In this document: positions 1-11,252 of the stretch, piece by piece
Position numbering within the stretch: position 1 is the stretch's first letter
Layout: each line of letters starts with the position of its first letter
Origin: Mya arenaria
Lineage: Eukaryota > Mollusca > Bivalvia > Myida > Myidae
Assembly (NCBI RefSeq): GCF_026914265.1
Contig: NC_069138.1
Coordinates: 26,317,262 to 26,381,261, forward strand
Reading direction: 5' to 3'
DNA: 64,000 nucleotides
Translations under genes and position numbers: made by a program
Notes under the pieces: generated by a model
The model's input: only the letters and a program-made list of their open reading frames with translations
What the model was told of the DNA's origin: nothing
The model's database searches: none

Positions 1-194
1 AATCTCCTAAATGAATGAATTGGTTTACTATAATTTTTTAATTCAATATTTGATCTAGAATTTGTCCATGTTTCGCTTAAGCATATAACATCATACTTAG
101 AGATAAAATCAACAAACTCTGGTGATGATCGTTTTTCAGCACTAAGACCTTCAATGTTCCATGACAAGAATTTGAGAACACTCTCACTGTCTCC
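1..194 (-). CDS. LINE ORF2, N-terminal endonuclease start (partial, runs off window)
   Basis: Read on the minus strand from base 194 down to 1, the frame is open for 64 codons and gives the start of an apurinic/apyrimidinic-type endonuclease: LSWNIEGL, then YDVICLSETW, where the N of the first motif and the E of the second are the usual metal-binding positions of this fold in LINE ORF2 proteins. The remainder (endonuclease core, reverse transcriptase) lies outside the window. It follows ORF1 in the same frame after a single TAG codon, and there is no in-frame ATG in the visible part. Family: L1-like non-LTR retrotransposon, from the pairing with an ORF1 of coiled-coil plus RRM type. Confidence 0.85.
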
Positions 195-1196
195 CTAGTC
201 ACTCTCCTTATATAGTTGTTTGTCTATGAAGAGCTTGTCCACTCGAATGAACGCATCTTTACCTTGTTTCCGGGCATCAATCATGATCGGGATGAGCTTC
301 CGGCGTTTCTCCATTACCTCCCGGGGATACTGTTCGGAGATCCCAAAGTTCGTTCCCTTTAATTGCTTGGCGGCCTGCCGAACACGCTCGCGATCGGGAT
401 ACAGCACGAACTTTGCGACTAGTGGGCGAACCTTGCCGTCCTTGCGAGCACCCACCCTGTGTGCACGGTGCAGCCCAATCTCCGCAGCGTTAGGGATCTT
501 GAGTTTTTCGTCAATAAATGACAGAACTTTACGTTCGCAATTTTCCTCAGCGTCCTCCGGAATGTTATAAAACATTAAATTGTCCCTCATACTGCGGCAA
601 CGTAGATCTTGGATTTCATCCTTGAATTCTTGTTTTTCCTTAGTCTGCTGGCTCTCGACCGACTTCATTTTCTGTATGAGAGAATCAAGTTCTTTTTGTT
701 GTCGATCAATCTTCTCGATTGAGGAACTATCAAACTGGCGACTCTGTTCTATGTCTTTGACCTTTGACTCTATTTCGCTGATCCGTGACTCCATTGACTG
801 AACTTTTACCGTAAGATTGTTAATCGATGATTGAATATAGTCAAGCTGCACCAGTTTCTTATCCATACTATCAAACCGATTCATAATCCGTGTAAACATG
901 TCGTTGTTTACCTGTGCACCTGGAGAAGTCTGAACAGGTGTTATTGGGGTCATAGGCGTGCCCCCTTGAGCCCCTGGGGCCCAACATGTGTATTGTCCAC
1001 TATTCATGTTCATTGCTTGGGTAAAAGGACCCGGTGAGAACTGGGGGTTGCTTCCATACATTTGATTGTTCATTGTACCAAAGTCAAAACACTGACCGCT
1101 ACTATTATCCTTTTCCCGCCTCTTACTAGGCGTCCGGAGGTGATTTTCATTTGGCGATGATTTCGCCCTGTTCCTCTTTGCTTTTCGGTTTGGCAT
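195..1196 (-). CDS. LINE ORF1, L1-like RNA-binding protein
   Basis: Intact 333-residue ORF from ATG at 1196 to TAG at 195. In order: a basic N-terminus (MPNRKAKRNRAK), a low-complexity Gly/Pro/Met/Thr-rich stretch (about 45-95), a long heptad-type coiled coil (about 100-200), an RRM-like domain (about 200-270, with the RNP-like strand NLMFYNIPE and the conserved L-H-R-A-H-R-V-G), and a C-terminal domain (about 270-333). This is the layout of L1-type ORF1p, a trimeric nucleic-acid chaperone that coats LINE RNA. The reading frame is undamaged, so the insertion may be young. The 5' end of the element was not located; the sequence above 1196 turns AT-rich and contains part of a MITE from about 1256, so the 5' UTR must be short or truncated. 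Confidence 0.9.
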   Translation of the reverse strand: MPNRKAKRNRAKSSPNENHLRTPSKRREKDNSSGQCFDFGTMNNQMYGSNPQFSPGPFTQAMNMNSGQYTCWAPGAQGGTPMTPITPVQTSPGAQVNNDMFTRIMNRFDSMDKKLVQLDYIQSSINNLTVKVQSMESRISEIESKVKDIEQSRQFDSSSIEKIDRQQKELDSLIQKMKSVESQQTKEKQEFKDEIQDLRCRSMRDNLMFYNIPEDAEENCERKVLSFIDEKLKIPNAAEIGLHRAHRVGARKDGKVRPLVAKFVLYPDRERVRQAAKQLKGTNFGISEQYPREVMEKRRKLIPIMIDARKQGKDAFIRVDKLFIDKQLYKESD

Positions 1197-1255
1197 TTAA
1201 ACATCGTTTACACCACTACATTTCAATTCATTTTAATCCAAAACAAAATTAATTA

Positions 1256-1400
1256 CACGGTAACAATCTTGTTATCAGTAATTAATATGTTCCATAAATG
1301 TATTATTTAGTAAGACGTTAAAGATTTATCAATGAAAATACAGGTTTGTTATACTAGTACATGTGTATGTATTGATTTTAAATATGAGTGTCACGTTAAA
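1256..1400. mobile_element. fragment of MITE family B (GTGACACTC ends)
   Basis: About 145 bp matching one end of the family seen in full at 61498-61857: both contain CAATCTTGTT followed by CAGTAATTAATAT, a run ending near TGTATTGATTTT, and the terminal GAGTGTCAC. Only this half is present, so it is a truncated copy. Confidence 0.6.
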
Positions 1401-3075
1401 TGCACAAGTAAAGCAAAAACATTCGCAAACTGAGAAAGAGACAAATCCAAACTGGCCTATTTTACCTATATCCCCAATAACTTATAACATCATAAAACTC
1501 AATATGTTCATAATATGTATGTTGTAAAACAAAAACCAAACAAAAACTAAAAAAGTGTTTTATATTTTATCATTCAATCTGCTTCAATATATGTTCAAGG
1601 TTAAAAATTATATATGTTATATTATCTTACTCCAAACACTATTTTAGTGTAATGATCATTAATTTTATGTCAATATTAACAGCTGTTACACAAACATGCA
1701 CTTTCGATGGGGATTTCCAACGGAGAATACAACGATCAGGGGTGGTATTCAATAATAACTAAAGGCAATCTTATGGCCATACATCATTGACTCCATTCAC
1801 TGTATAGGTCCGTTATTTATATAGAGTAATCCGATAAGCTACATCGTTCTAGTCATAACCTTGCTATTTATATAAACACCTACTTGATGGAAGTTTTGTA
1901 AGTGCGGTTAGACCATTATAAGCTCTACAAAATACACACATTTTGGTGAAATAACTGAATGGGAAATTGGTTTTCAATACGTAAGTTGTTTTTACCATAA
2001 TTCTTGAAAATGTAAATGGATTAATTTTACTTGATAAAAGTAAGATAGATGTATTGTTCTATTTTTAATGGACAGTATTTGTGTTTGTAGTCGGAAACAA
2101 TGGATTCGAGAGCGGGTTGGTGGACATTGATATCAGTTTTAACAGGTGCTTAATTTGCATCAAAGGATTACGCTCTGCATTCTGAGTTTACATATTTTAA
2201 TTTTCATGTAAATTGAAGACAAATATGCTGCATACGGAAGTTGAGTTGACTACGACCTTGACCTCTGTCATCCTACTGGTTGCGTTCATAGTTGTACTTC
2301 AAACTGTGTTCTAATTAATGTGCGAAAATAAGGTTTCCCGAAAAGATAAAAAGAAAAAAAAAATGTAAATGACTGGTCCATGTCAACCTACTGGTGGCAT
2401 CAACCCGTCCTCGGGTAATTGTGTGGACTGCAGATGGTCCTACGACAAACTGTTTCCCAGTTATTGCTTGGACAGCACATAGTCGACCGCCTGAAAGCCA
2501 TGCTGACGGACTGACAACCGACTGGCCTTCCGACAGTGCAAACAAATATGATCCTATGTTTAAAGTTCCAGTTAGTTTAAGTAATGTAAACATATTTTGT
2601 ATGTATACCCAAATGACTTCTCAACCCTTTTTGACATTTTACTCCCCCCCCCCCCCCCGGATGATATTGTATCGCAATTACAAAATAAAACAAAACCAAA
2701 AGTATATTCTAAATTTAGCACGCACAACATCATATGAAATTTGCATATCACGTGACTTTCTTCATGCCAAAACAATCTATGCTTTATATATTAATGATTT
2801 CCATTTTATAATTAAGAAGGTTTTGGTTTAAATCTGTTTAAACATAATAAACATACGTTACCTCTATTTTCATAAAATAGTTCACTTGAAATCTATATTG
2901 TTTTAAAAAGGATGACATAAGACGATTAGTATTGAGACCTTATATCTGCGATTTTTCACTAAACAACGTGATAAATGATGAATTTTCATTCGAAAATGCT
3001 TGCACCCCATTTTTTTTAGAAACTTAAGCTTAATTGTCTCCATGTGAAATTTTATTTGAAAATGTTCAGTATTTT
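1401..3075. other. gap without a confident gene
   Basis: AT-rich sequence. One possible short exon lies near 2091-2143 on the plus strand: it follows a TTTGTAG acceptor, has an ATG and then a hydrophobic run (MDSRAGWWTLISVLTG) like the start of a signal peptide, and ends at CAG|GTGCTT. I found no partner exon that joins it in frame, so I do not call a gene. A poly-C run of about 17 is at 2643-2659. Confidence 0.3.
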
Positions 3076-4475
3076 TATGCCTCCCTTCGAAGAAGAAGGG
3101 TATATTGCTTTGCACATGTCGGTCGGTCGGTCGGTCGGTCGGTCCGTCGGTAGACCAAAGCTTGTCCGAGTGATAACTCAACAATTCCTGAACGTATGGT
3201 CATCAAGCTTTACATGAAGGTTGGGCCTGACCAGTAGATGACCCCTATTGATTTAAGGGCTCATCGGGTCAAAGGTCAAGGTCACAGTGACCTTTAATGA
3301 TAAAATAATTTCAAAGCTTGTCCAAGTGATAACTCAACAATGTCTCGACCTATGGTCATCAAACTTGATATGGAAGTTGGGCTTAACCAGTAGATGACAC
3401 CTATTGTTTTTGGTGGTCATCGGGCCAAATGTCAAAGTCACAGTGACCTTGATTGGTTAAAGGGTGTCTGAGTTATAACTCGACAATGCCTGCACCCATG
3501 GCCCTCAAACTTGACTTTCAAGTTGGGCATAACCAGTATATGACCCCTATTGATTTAAGGGCTCATCGGGTCAAAGGTCAAGGTCACAGTGACCTTAAAT
3601 GATAAAGGGTTGTCCGAGTGATAACTCGACAATGCCTCCACCCATGGCCCTTAAACCTGACTTGGAGGTTGGGCCTGACCAGTAGATGATCCCTATTGAT
3701 TTAAGGGTTCATCGGGCCAAAGGTCAAGGTCACAGTGACATTGAGTGATAAAATGTTGTCCGAGTGATAATTCGACAATACCTGAACCCATGGCCCTCAA
3801 ACTTGACTTGGAGGTTAGGCCTGACCAGTAGATGACCCATATTGATTTTAGGGGTCATCAGGTCAAAAGGTCAACGTCAGTGACTTTTGAGGCAAACTTG
3901 ACAATTCATTGACCTATGATCATCAAACTTGACATGAAGGTTGGCCCTGACTAGTAAATGACCCCGTTTTGAGTTTGGGGGTTTTCGAGCAAGAGTTCAA
4001 GGTCACGGTTACCTTTAATGCGAAAAAGTTAGCAAAGCTTCTCCTAGTGATATCTCAACAATGCCTGGACCTATGATCATCAAACTTGACATGGAGGCTG
4101 AGCCTGACGAGTAGATGACCCCTATTGATCTTAGGAGTCATCAGATCAAAGGTCAAGGTCACAGTGACCTTGAACAAAAAAAGCTAGTCTGTGTGATAAC
4201 TTGACAATGGATGCACCCATGGCCCTCAAACTTGACATTCAGGTTTTTGGTGACCATCTGATGACTCCTATGGATTTTGAGGTCATAGAGTCAAAGGTCA
4301 TGGTCATAACACACTCTATCCTCACACTTTGAATGGTCATAATCTTAAAACTGCATCAACGGCATCCAATTCAGCTGTCATTTCGGTCCAAGCATATTTC
4401 ATTCAATTGTCCATATAATCCTGACAACATGGCGCTCGGGGGGGGGGGGGGCATAATGTTTGACATCTCTTGTTC
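3076..4475. repeat. bivalve-type repeat with (GGTC)n head and about 8 diverged 150-bp units
   Basis: Starts with TGCCTCCCTTCGAAGAAG and a (GGTC)n microsatellite at 3119-3143, then about eight diverged units spaced 124-156 bp. Each unit contains ATGACCCCTATTGAT, a GGTCAT block and AAGGTCA...TGACCTT, and ends at about 4475 with a G-run and CATCTCTTGTTC. The palindrome GGTCACAGTGACC is perfect at 3280-3292, 3582-3594 and 4157-4169 and one base off at 3436-3448 and 3729-3741. No ORF of interest and no clear terminal inverted repeat. I recognise the style from bivalve genomes but cannot assign a transposon class. Confidence 0.8.
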
Positions 4476-4850
4476 AAGTTATTTCTCCAATCTAATCCGG
4501 CAACTGCTCAGGTATAGTACTGTTTGCAAAGCGCTACGTATTTACCTCATTAGCATATAGTGAGCTAGCGGTCGATTTAGGGATTTCGTTTGTATTTCCC
4601 ATACATTTCTTTTATAAAAAGCATCGTGTGGACATCGGGTTTTTTCAGACATTACCTGAGACTGTATCTTAGTTATATACTCACTTTTTCTGTTTTTATT
4701 TAAAAAAATCTTCAATAGCACTGGGCCTTAAAACGTGCGTGTGTGTATTTTATTCATAACAATACGCTTAAATGACATTGTGAGTAAGAATGACTCAAGA
4801 AAAAACTGATATAGTGTGTTCAACTACTATGGGGATCACTAGATAACCAT

Positions 4851-5204
4851 TTAAGTGACACTCGTATTTAAAACAATGCATACACATGTATTACAAACAT
4901 AAGTTTTGAGTGCTAAACCTTTAACTACCTACTAAATAATGCATTGATTGAAAATATTAATTCCTGATAACTAGATTGTAACCATGTATTTTAAAGCTGA
5001 AATCGCTGAAATATTAAATGACTGGTGGGTCCTAAAATATTAACAGTGATCAACTATCGTCTTATAAGGTAGAACTACAGTGTTTGCTGCACCTTTCTTT
5101 CAAATGAAACATGGTTTTCTTCTTAAGAACCAATTTACCGTTAAAGTTAAAACAATTTAATTAACTGTGATACATCTTATTTGGGAGTAAGAGTGCATCT
5201 TTAA
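4851..5204 (+). mobile_element. MITE family B copy
   Basis: About 354 bp, starting TTAAGTGACACTCGTATT and ending GTAAGAGTGCATCTTTAA. The ends are imperfect inverted repeats (TTAAAG-x-x-x-CACTCTTA). Other copies are at 16812-17160, 54741-55113 and 61498-61857 (opposite orientation), with a fragment at 1256-1400. Non-autonomous DNA element; no transposase. Confidence 0.7.
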
Positions 5205-5445
5205 AGCTTTTGTGATTTAATCTTTACCGTTAAGTGAAAGTTTGCAATTCAACTTTTAAATTTTAGTGATTTAACATCCGAATTTAAGTGATTCACCTTT
5301 ACATTAAGTGATTAAGCCTTTGAAAATTAATGATTTTACCTTTAAATTGCAGTGATTTAACCTTTTTTAATTTTAGTGATTTAACTTTTTACATTAAGTG
5401 ATCTAACCTTTAATTTTATTTATAGTCATTTTAGTGATTAAAACT
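5205..5445. repeat. degenerate short tandem repeat, about 25-30 bp
   Basis: Directly after the MITE lies a run of diverged units built on TTTTAGTGATTTAACCTTTA, recurring about every 25-30 bases (for example near 5263, 5350 and 5375). No coding potential. Confidence 0.55.
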
Positions 5446-7522
5446 GGGATTGTTTTTTATGTAAGACATAGTTTTTTTATCCCAAAGGCTTACTCGTATT
5501 GCCATTTAAGCATGTACACTTAAACGTTTTTCAAAAGAGAGCTAATGTATAATGTAGCGTGATGTTAAAACTTGTCAAACTATGCATGCTTAAGAAGTGA
5601 CAAAATATATAACTATGTTTATTGCGTTTTGTGTTTGTTTTGCTCTTTACTACACATAAAATAGCGATTGGTATAGAATAAAATTTAACCATTCTACACT
5701 GCTTGTTACATCTTATTATGGAAAACCAAATAATAATTTAGGAAGGCGGGTTGACTTTATATTTTTAAACATGCTTTGTTTGGTATATGTGGGATTGAAG
5801 TTTCTGGTTATCGCCCTTTGGCTTGGTTAATAAGATAGTTTCTTTGTTTCCATCATATAGGACTATATATTATCTATCTGTTGAAACAGGTGTTAAGGTG
5901 CATTTATAAAAGATGTTTATCGCTTCATGCCTAGTTTAAATAGTTATCTTTCCAGTAAAAATGTGTTAATGCAGTACGCTAAAAGTATCAGCGTGGCCCG
6001 ATTTAACATGACGCGGCCTGTCAGTCAAACTAGCCGGTTGATACACGATTGACCAATCAGCGTCTAGATTAGGAGGGGCTAATCGGTTGCCCGTTGTTAT
6101 CCGCCATGACATCCAACAATCTACATGATCAACAGTAGTGTAATTTCGTTTTTTTTTCTATACAAATATGTTTCTCATAACTAAGAGAAAGTAAAGACAA
6201 GTAAGAAAAACCGAAATACTGACAGTTTCTCCAATGCTGCTCAAATTATGCATTTCATTGTACTTGTTCGATAACGAAGTTACTATTAAGTAAGGTAAAG
6301 TCACAATAAGTAATCAGTATAAGTGTATGATTTTGGCGATATCACGCGATTTATTTTTATTTAGAAATTTGTATTTTCTTGCGTTAAATTTTGAATCCGA
6401 AGTATGTACATTTTTTTGGACATACTTGATGCGGAAAAGACAACTCAGTTGATGTTTCGGCATTTAATCATTTTCATGCTTCTTCGTTTTTGTCGGATGA
6501 GCTAAATTTCATAAAAAAAATCTACAATTTCATACAGTAGATTTCAGAAATTTATATTTAAGAATGCGCTAAGAATGGATTTTTTTTATAATTTAGACTT
6601 ATTTATGCCCTATAATCAAGCACGCTTCATAAAAAATGCAACCTTGACCTTTTGAACGCTCAAAACATTACAGTTGTATCTTATAAGAAAATCAGGCATA
6701 AATGGTGCACTTACAAAACGTTTGCGAATTAACAAAAAAGCCAATTTACAAGCTAATGTACAGAACATTTGAAAGTCCGAAAGTTTCAATCTAATATTAT
6801 AAAGTGTCTGTCAAAAATATGCACCATCTTGATGCGACAATGAACCAAACTTTTGCTAGTGTCTTATTGTTTTTTCTGTTGCTTCATTGTGATGTTCATT
6901 ACTTTAAGAAACGAAGAACAAAGCTGCATTGGGGTTTCCATTTAAACATCTTTGTGCCTGTTTAGTTGGTGTTAAGAATAAATAATCGGATGTTTGCATT
7001 GGTTGGTCAGGCAATAACAAGGTAAACCGAAACATATTTAACCGCTGTATAATTCCTGGTTATTAAAGTTTCAGATGTAACATTTGTTTAATTAATAAAA
7101 GGCATTTGACATGATGAGACACAATGTAAGTATATCCACTGTATTTTTACCACCCTTGGACAATGCATCGGTACTTCTTCCCTTTCGTATTTAAATGATT
7201 GGAGCCCAAAATCAATTATTTGGCTACAACATAAAACATTACCCCTAATTAACCTCCCAGAATTCCTTGTTCAGATCCCAAAGTACATGATTCAGGCAAT
7301 ACCCACTGAAATAGCTAACGTTTTATACATTTCATATCGAACAATGGATGTTGCCTGAATTGGTATCGTGATATCTTTTTATTGAATAGCAGCTGCATCG
7401 TCGGCAACCACTGCTAATCTTTTATAGATCTTAACCATCGTTAACCATTTTGTTACAGGCGGAAGGTAATAGCTTTCTTCTTCTAAAAATGAAGTGATAT
7501 GGATTCTCTTTACTTATAAATA
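5446..7522. other. AT-rich gap upstream of the cGAS-like gene
   Basis: No convincing coding exon. A start-plus-donor arrangement at 7111-7125 (ATG ATG AGA CAC AAT then GTAAGT) looks like a first exon, but its phase does not fit the exon starting near 7545. The promoter and 5' exon of the downstream gene probably lie here. Confidence 0.35.
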
Positions 7523-8908
7523 ATGTTCTACCATTTCATTACAGGGGGGAGGGGAGGGAGAAGCAGCGATGAAGTTTTTTCAGTGCGTGCATGTGAGGTG
7601 TTGGACCATCTGGGCTACAGTCAATCCATGGTCCGTCACAGGCGGGATGCTTGGAGAGAGAGGGATTGTATAGTAAACAACAACATGCATGTAAAAGACA
7701 TAACAGAGATTACTGCGGGCAGTAAGTGTGAGGGATTCACAGTTCGATATGAGAGTGACACTGATAGAGTGTACCTATACAATTATGCACGGTGTAGGAT
7801 ACAAGGAGACGTTTCCATATCTCAAAAAAACCACTATGAGTTCACAATGAACAGTGAAAGCTGCCATCCTGGATACTTCAGACTGGAATTGAAACACATT
7901 GGGAACATTGAGAATTCTCATATTCAACAGGCTCTGTTTGTCGATGACAAGGGCAGGACTTTTATTTCAAGCGAAAAGTACATGCTGTCTCACCTCAAGG
8001 GTAACAACACAAAGGAAACAGTTTCAGGACCAGCCGTGACTTGGCGTAGTGAATATGCAAATGGAGACAATGTATATGCCCTCCCCTGTACCAGTCAACA
8101 AATGCTGCTTTCAGAGTGGATCAACAGACGCAGACATCACAACTGGCCAACACCTGACCTGATAGAAGAAGTTTCCAAACTGGACGCCCAAATGGTCCCT
8201 GTGGGCTGTAAAAGTAGTGAAAATAAAGACATTGAGTGGAGGATCAGCTTCAACACCGGTGAGAAAAGGCTAACTGACAGCTGGAATGATAGCCAATACA
8301 AAATATACATCTTTTTCAGGTGGATTATGAAGTCCCAGTTGAAATCAATATCGGATGAAATATCATCATACATATTGAAAAATATCATTATGTGGTACAT
8401 AGAAACAAATCCAGCAAAAAGATTTAAGAACAAGTATTTGCTTGAAAATGTGATCTCTTGTATGAAGAACCTGCAAGACGCTATAAAAACGAACCAACTC
8501 CGATACTACATGATCCCGGGAAGAAACCTGCTGACAGGCAAAATAAACCCCGAACAGCAACAGCTATTGATTGAAAAGCTTCACGAGCTGATAACGGAAG
8601 GTCCGCAAGTGATACTGAGATGCCCCAAAGCGTATGAAGCCCTGCAGATGTCTCCAGCTGAGCTGTCAGAGAAGGGCCGCTGGCGGGACGAGCTGGATAA
8701 GATTGAATTGGAGAGGGTGAACCTATGGTGGCAAAACTGGGAACCTGGAATTGAGTGGAAGGAGGTGACAAACCGGGCGTGGGGAAATCCATACTACAAA
8801 CGTTTGTGGGAGAGAATAAGGGACATAGTCTGGCCTCTGTGGACAGAGTACGAGGGCAATAATCAGAAGGATATAGTCATGAAGAAACTTACTGATGCTC
8901 TATCATAG
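7523..8908 (+). CDS. Mab-21/cGAS-like nucleotidyltransferase (cGLR), main coding exon
   Basis: A 461-codon open frame ending TAG at 8908. It matches the Mab-21 domain family of cGAS-like receptors: a nucleotidyltransferase motif GS-x-x-E-G at residues 66-71, the catalytic acids in ESDTD (77-81), CHPGYFRLEL (114-123), a likely third acid D182 in GDNVYALPC, EWRISFNTGEKRL (238-250), and the helical C-terminal half ending in a Trp-rich segment. Such proteins sense foreign nucleic acid or related ligands and make cyclic dinucleotides that activate STING; the ligand of this one is unknown. No cGAS-type zinc ribbon is evident. The first codons (MFYHFIT) read through a good acceptor (TTTCATTACAG, 7534-7544), so the true exon probably starts at 7545 in phase 1 and the start codon lies in an unseen upstream exon, or at M36. 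No frame damage. Confidence 0.85.
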   Translation: MFYHFITGGRGGRSSDEVFSVRACEVLDHLGYSQSMVRHRRDAWRERDCIVNNNMHVKDITEITAGSKCEGFTVRYESDTDRVYLYNYARCRIQGDVSISQKNHYEFTMNSESCHPGYFRLELKHIGNIENSHIQQALFVDDKGRTFISSEKYMLSHLKGNNTKETVSGPAVTWRSEYANGDNVYALPCTSQQMLLSEWINRRRHHNWPTPDLIEEVSKLDAQMVPVGCKSSENKDIEWRISFNTGEKRLTDSWNDSQYKIYIFFRWIMKSQLKSISDEISSYILKNIIMWYIETNPAKRFKNKYLLENVISCMKNLQDAIKTNQLRYYMIPGRNLLTGKINPEQQQLLIEKLHELITEGPQVILRCPKAYEALQMSPAELSEKGRWRDELDKIELERVNLWWQNWEPGIEWKEVTNRAWGNPYYKRLWERIRDIVWPLWTEYEGNNQKDIVMKKLTDALS

Positions 8909-9359
8909 CTAAATAAGGTCAAACACATAAGTGATGACAAGTTGACAAGCTCATGCATATCATTTAGTTTCTGTTAAAAGGAAGCATAAATAAGAAGTCT
9001 TCTTTAAGTTTGCAATACGTACATTCATTTTCACTAACATAATTTCAAACCTTTGCTATTCTACAAATGATAATTTACTAATATTAATTTCTATTTTTGC
9101 ACGTGTTATGAAATAATTGAATACGGTATGTATTCTTATGTGTATGCAGGCGTGCATGCGAGTGCCGGAATGAGTGTTTGTACATGTGTTTTTTGCGTGT
9201 GTGTTTGTGCGTGTTCCTTTTTTCTATTTGTTTAATGATTGGTAAGTATTGCTTATTGTGTTAACTAGTGTTTTTTTCCAGACGGTCACATTGGAAATAA
9301 GACGCGAGTTATGTTAGGGTAGAATGTGATGCTTTTGTTTATGAGTTACCTTTTATAAT

Positions 9360-9361
9360 TA

Positions 9362-9411
<50 letters not shown>
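9360..9411. repeat. (TTA)n microsatellite
   Basis: An uninterrupted TTA/ATT trinucleotide run of about 17 units. Confidence 0.95.
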
Positions 9412-9989
9412 GGTGATACTGATTACATGGAACATAGTTTAACACAAATTGCCAGAGATTACCTTTATTTACACTGGTTTTAATACCATGGGGACAACTA
9501 TTCTGACCGAGGTGTATAAAGATTTGATAAACACTGTTGAATTTATGAAAGCATTTATTTCTCGAACTGATCTAGTGTTTGACCAAAGCAAAAACAGTGT
9601 GCTTAGCTTGATCTTGTTTCAAAGGACTTGACTCGTTTAAGAGATAAGGGCTTTGTGTTGATTACTTTGGAGCTGAACACTCCTCTGCTGAGGTTCACTG
9701 TTTATCTGTGTATTTCTGTTTTCCTAATACTTACAGCTCCTCTAGTCCATAAAGTTATCATTTTCGGCTATGAAATTAATGGTTTGTGAACGTATTTCTG
9801 TCAAGACATTTCACTATTAAACAAACAATAATGATGATCATTGATCAAGTTAAGCAGAGCACTTAATATGTCTTTTTATTTTGGGTAATCACTATTGCCA
9901 CATCAAGTCTTGTGATATTTCTACAGAAGGCATGCTATCTCTCAATACCGACCTCCTGTTTCCTGCTAAGACCAAGTATTTTGACTGAT

Positions 9990-10660
9990 GTGTTTAGTCG
10001 ACGCTTACTTTGGTTATAAGGTTACATTGTCATTATTTCATGAGTTTTCTTTTGTGTATGTAGGTTCATATGTATGCATATTCGTATGTTTCATGTAAGA
10101 TGCAATTTGCTCAATATTTTTGTCCTGATATGCTTTTTAGTTGCACACTTGGTTAGAAGATACCATCTGGTTTCATTTTCTCCGTTACATAGATGCTGGT
10201 AATGCTGCATTCTGGGTAAAATCTGATGGATCCTTCTGAGTTCTAAATTTGAAGTAGTAGTGTTGTGAATTTAGTTGATATGTCATCTTCCCAATCCAAT
10301 ATGAGTCTGCTGCTGCTTTGAACACTGTTTTCCACTTGCTTATGGGTAAATCATCTTGGAGGTCTTCAGGAGATGGAAAGTCGCATTAACATTATAAACA
10401 GTTTGGTGAGAATTAATTGTCGTTTGGATTAGCCATCGCCAGCGTATAATTCAATGGAGTCTAAGAAAACTTGTCATGCAATTTCAACCCATGGTCATGT
10501 CTGCAGGTTTGCATACCAAAAGAGCATAAACAGCTTCGGTTGATTTCGTTCAGGAACTCTTTTCATTTTCTGCCTTTGGACATTTTCTAATTTCTGGAGG
10601 ATTGTATTTGTGAGATGTTGGACTTCAATTCCATAGCGGTAACGGGGGCACAACAAGTTT
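9990..10660 (-). mobile_element. decayed LINE reverse-transcriptase 3' remnant (weak)
   Basis: On the minus strand, short stretches read like the C-terminal part of a non-LTR reverse transcriptase: RYGIEVQHLTNTILQKLENV near 10620-10560, followed by a basic Q-x-x-K-R-V-P-E-R segment, in several frames with stops. The segment resembles the alanine/leucine-rich helix after the RT palm. It is too decayed for a clade call. Confidence 0.35.
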
Positions 10661-11048
10661 TTTTTATATATTGTACAATACTTTGGGTGACATTCATCTT
10701 CTGTCGTGCATATCTGGGACTGTGCGTTCGGTATAGGGTTTTGTGTGCTCTTTTTAACTTAACATCTAGATCTATATTGTTTCCATTGTTGTGGTTACTA
10801 TGTTACTATATTCGTATGTATCAGGTTAGTAACACAATATTTACTGCCCTTTGTTTAATGAAACTCAAATTGGAGTCTTGAAATATTTGGTTCTTAGACA
10901 ATGAATCCGTAGGCAGGGAATATCAATTATCAAATTTGCAAGTTAAGTCCAGCTGGAATTGCTTCTAAAAGAAAGGAGACAACGCAAATGTATCTTTAAT
11001 ATGACAAATAAAGGGTGACATCTCTGGTGTCTCTTGATTGGAACATGC

Positions 11049-11182
11049 TAAGATAATTAATTACCATTCCTTGGTGGTAACCAGTACTAATCAGCGACGA
11101 AGCTCCAATTAGGGATCAAATCCAGGACCATTTGATCCAGATCCTGATTCGTTAACGACTTGGTCATTGCCACCGACAATAA
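11049..11182 (-). mobile_element. tRNA-derived SINE copy
   Basis: Read on the minus strand, a tRNA-like head with an A-box-like segment (GTGGCAATGACCAAGTCGTT) and a B-box-like GGTCCTGGATTTGATCCC. The related copy at 24764-24962 has the same layout. Non-coding; it lies just 3' of the methyltransferase gene. Confidence 0.55.
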
Positions 11183-11252
11183 AAGAAGACAACAAATAAC
11201 TCTACTGGAAATTGTATTTGTCTAAATAATGCTGTCAGTTCAAAATATCCCG

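Noticed and set aside
2394-2831. 145-codon plus-strand ORF
   Set aside because: No recognisable domain, no convincing splice sites, and it crosses a poly-C run; reads as chance.
7523-7544. ATG at 7523 as the true start of the cGAS-like protein
   Set aside because: The first seven codons coincide with a polypyrimidine tract and CAG acceptor, so they are more likely intron; the ORF is reported with this caveat.
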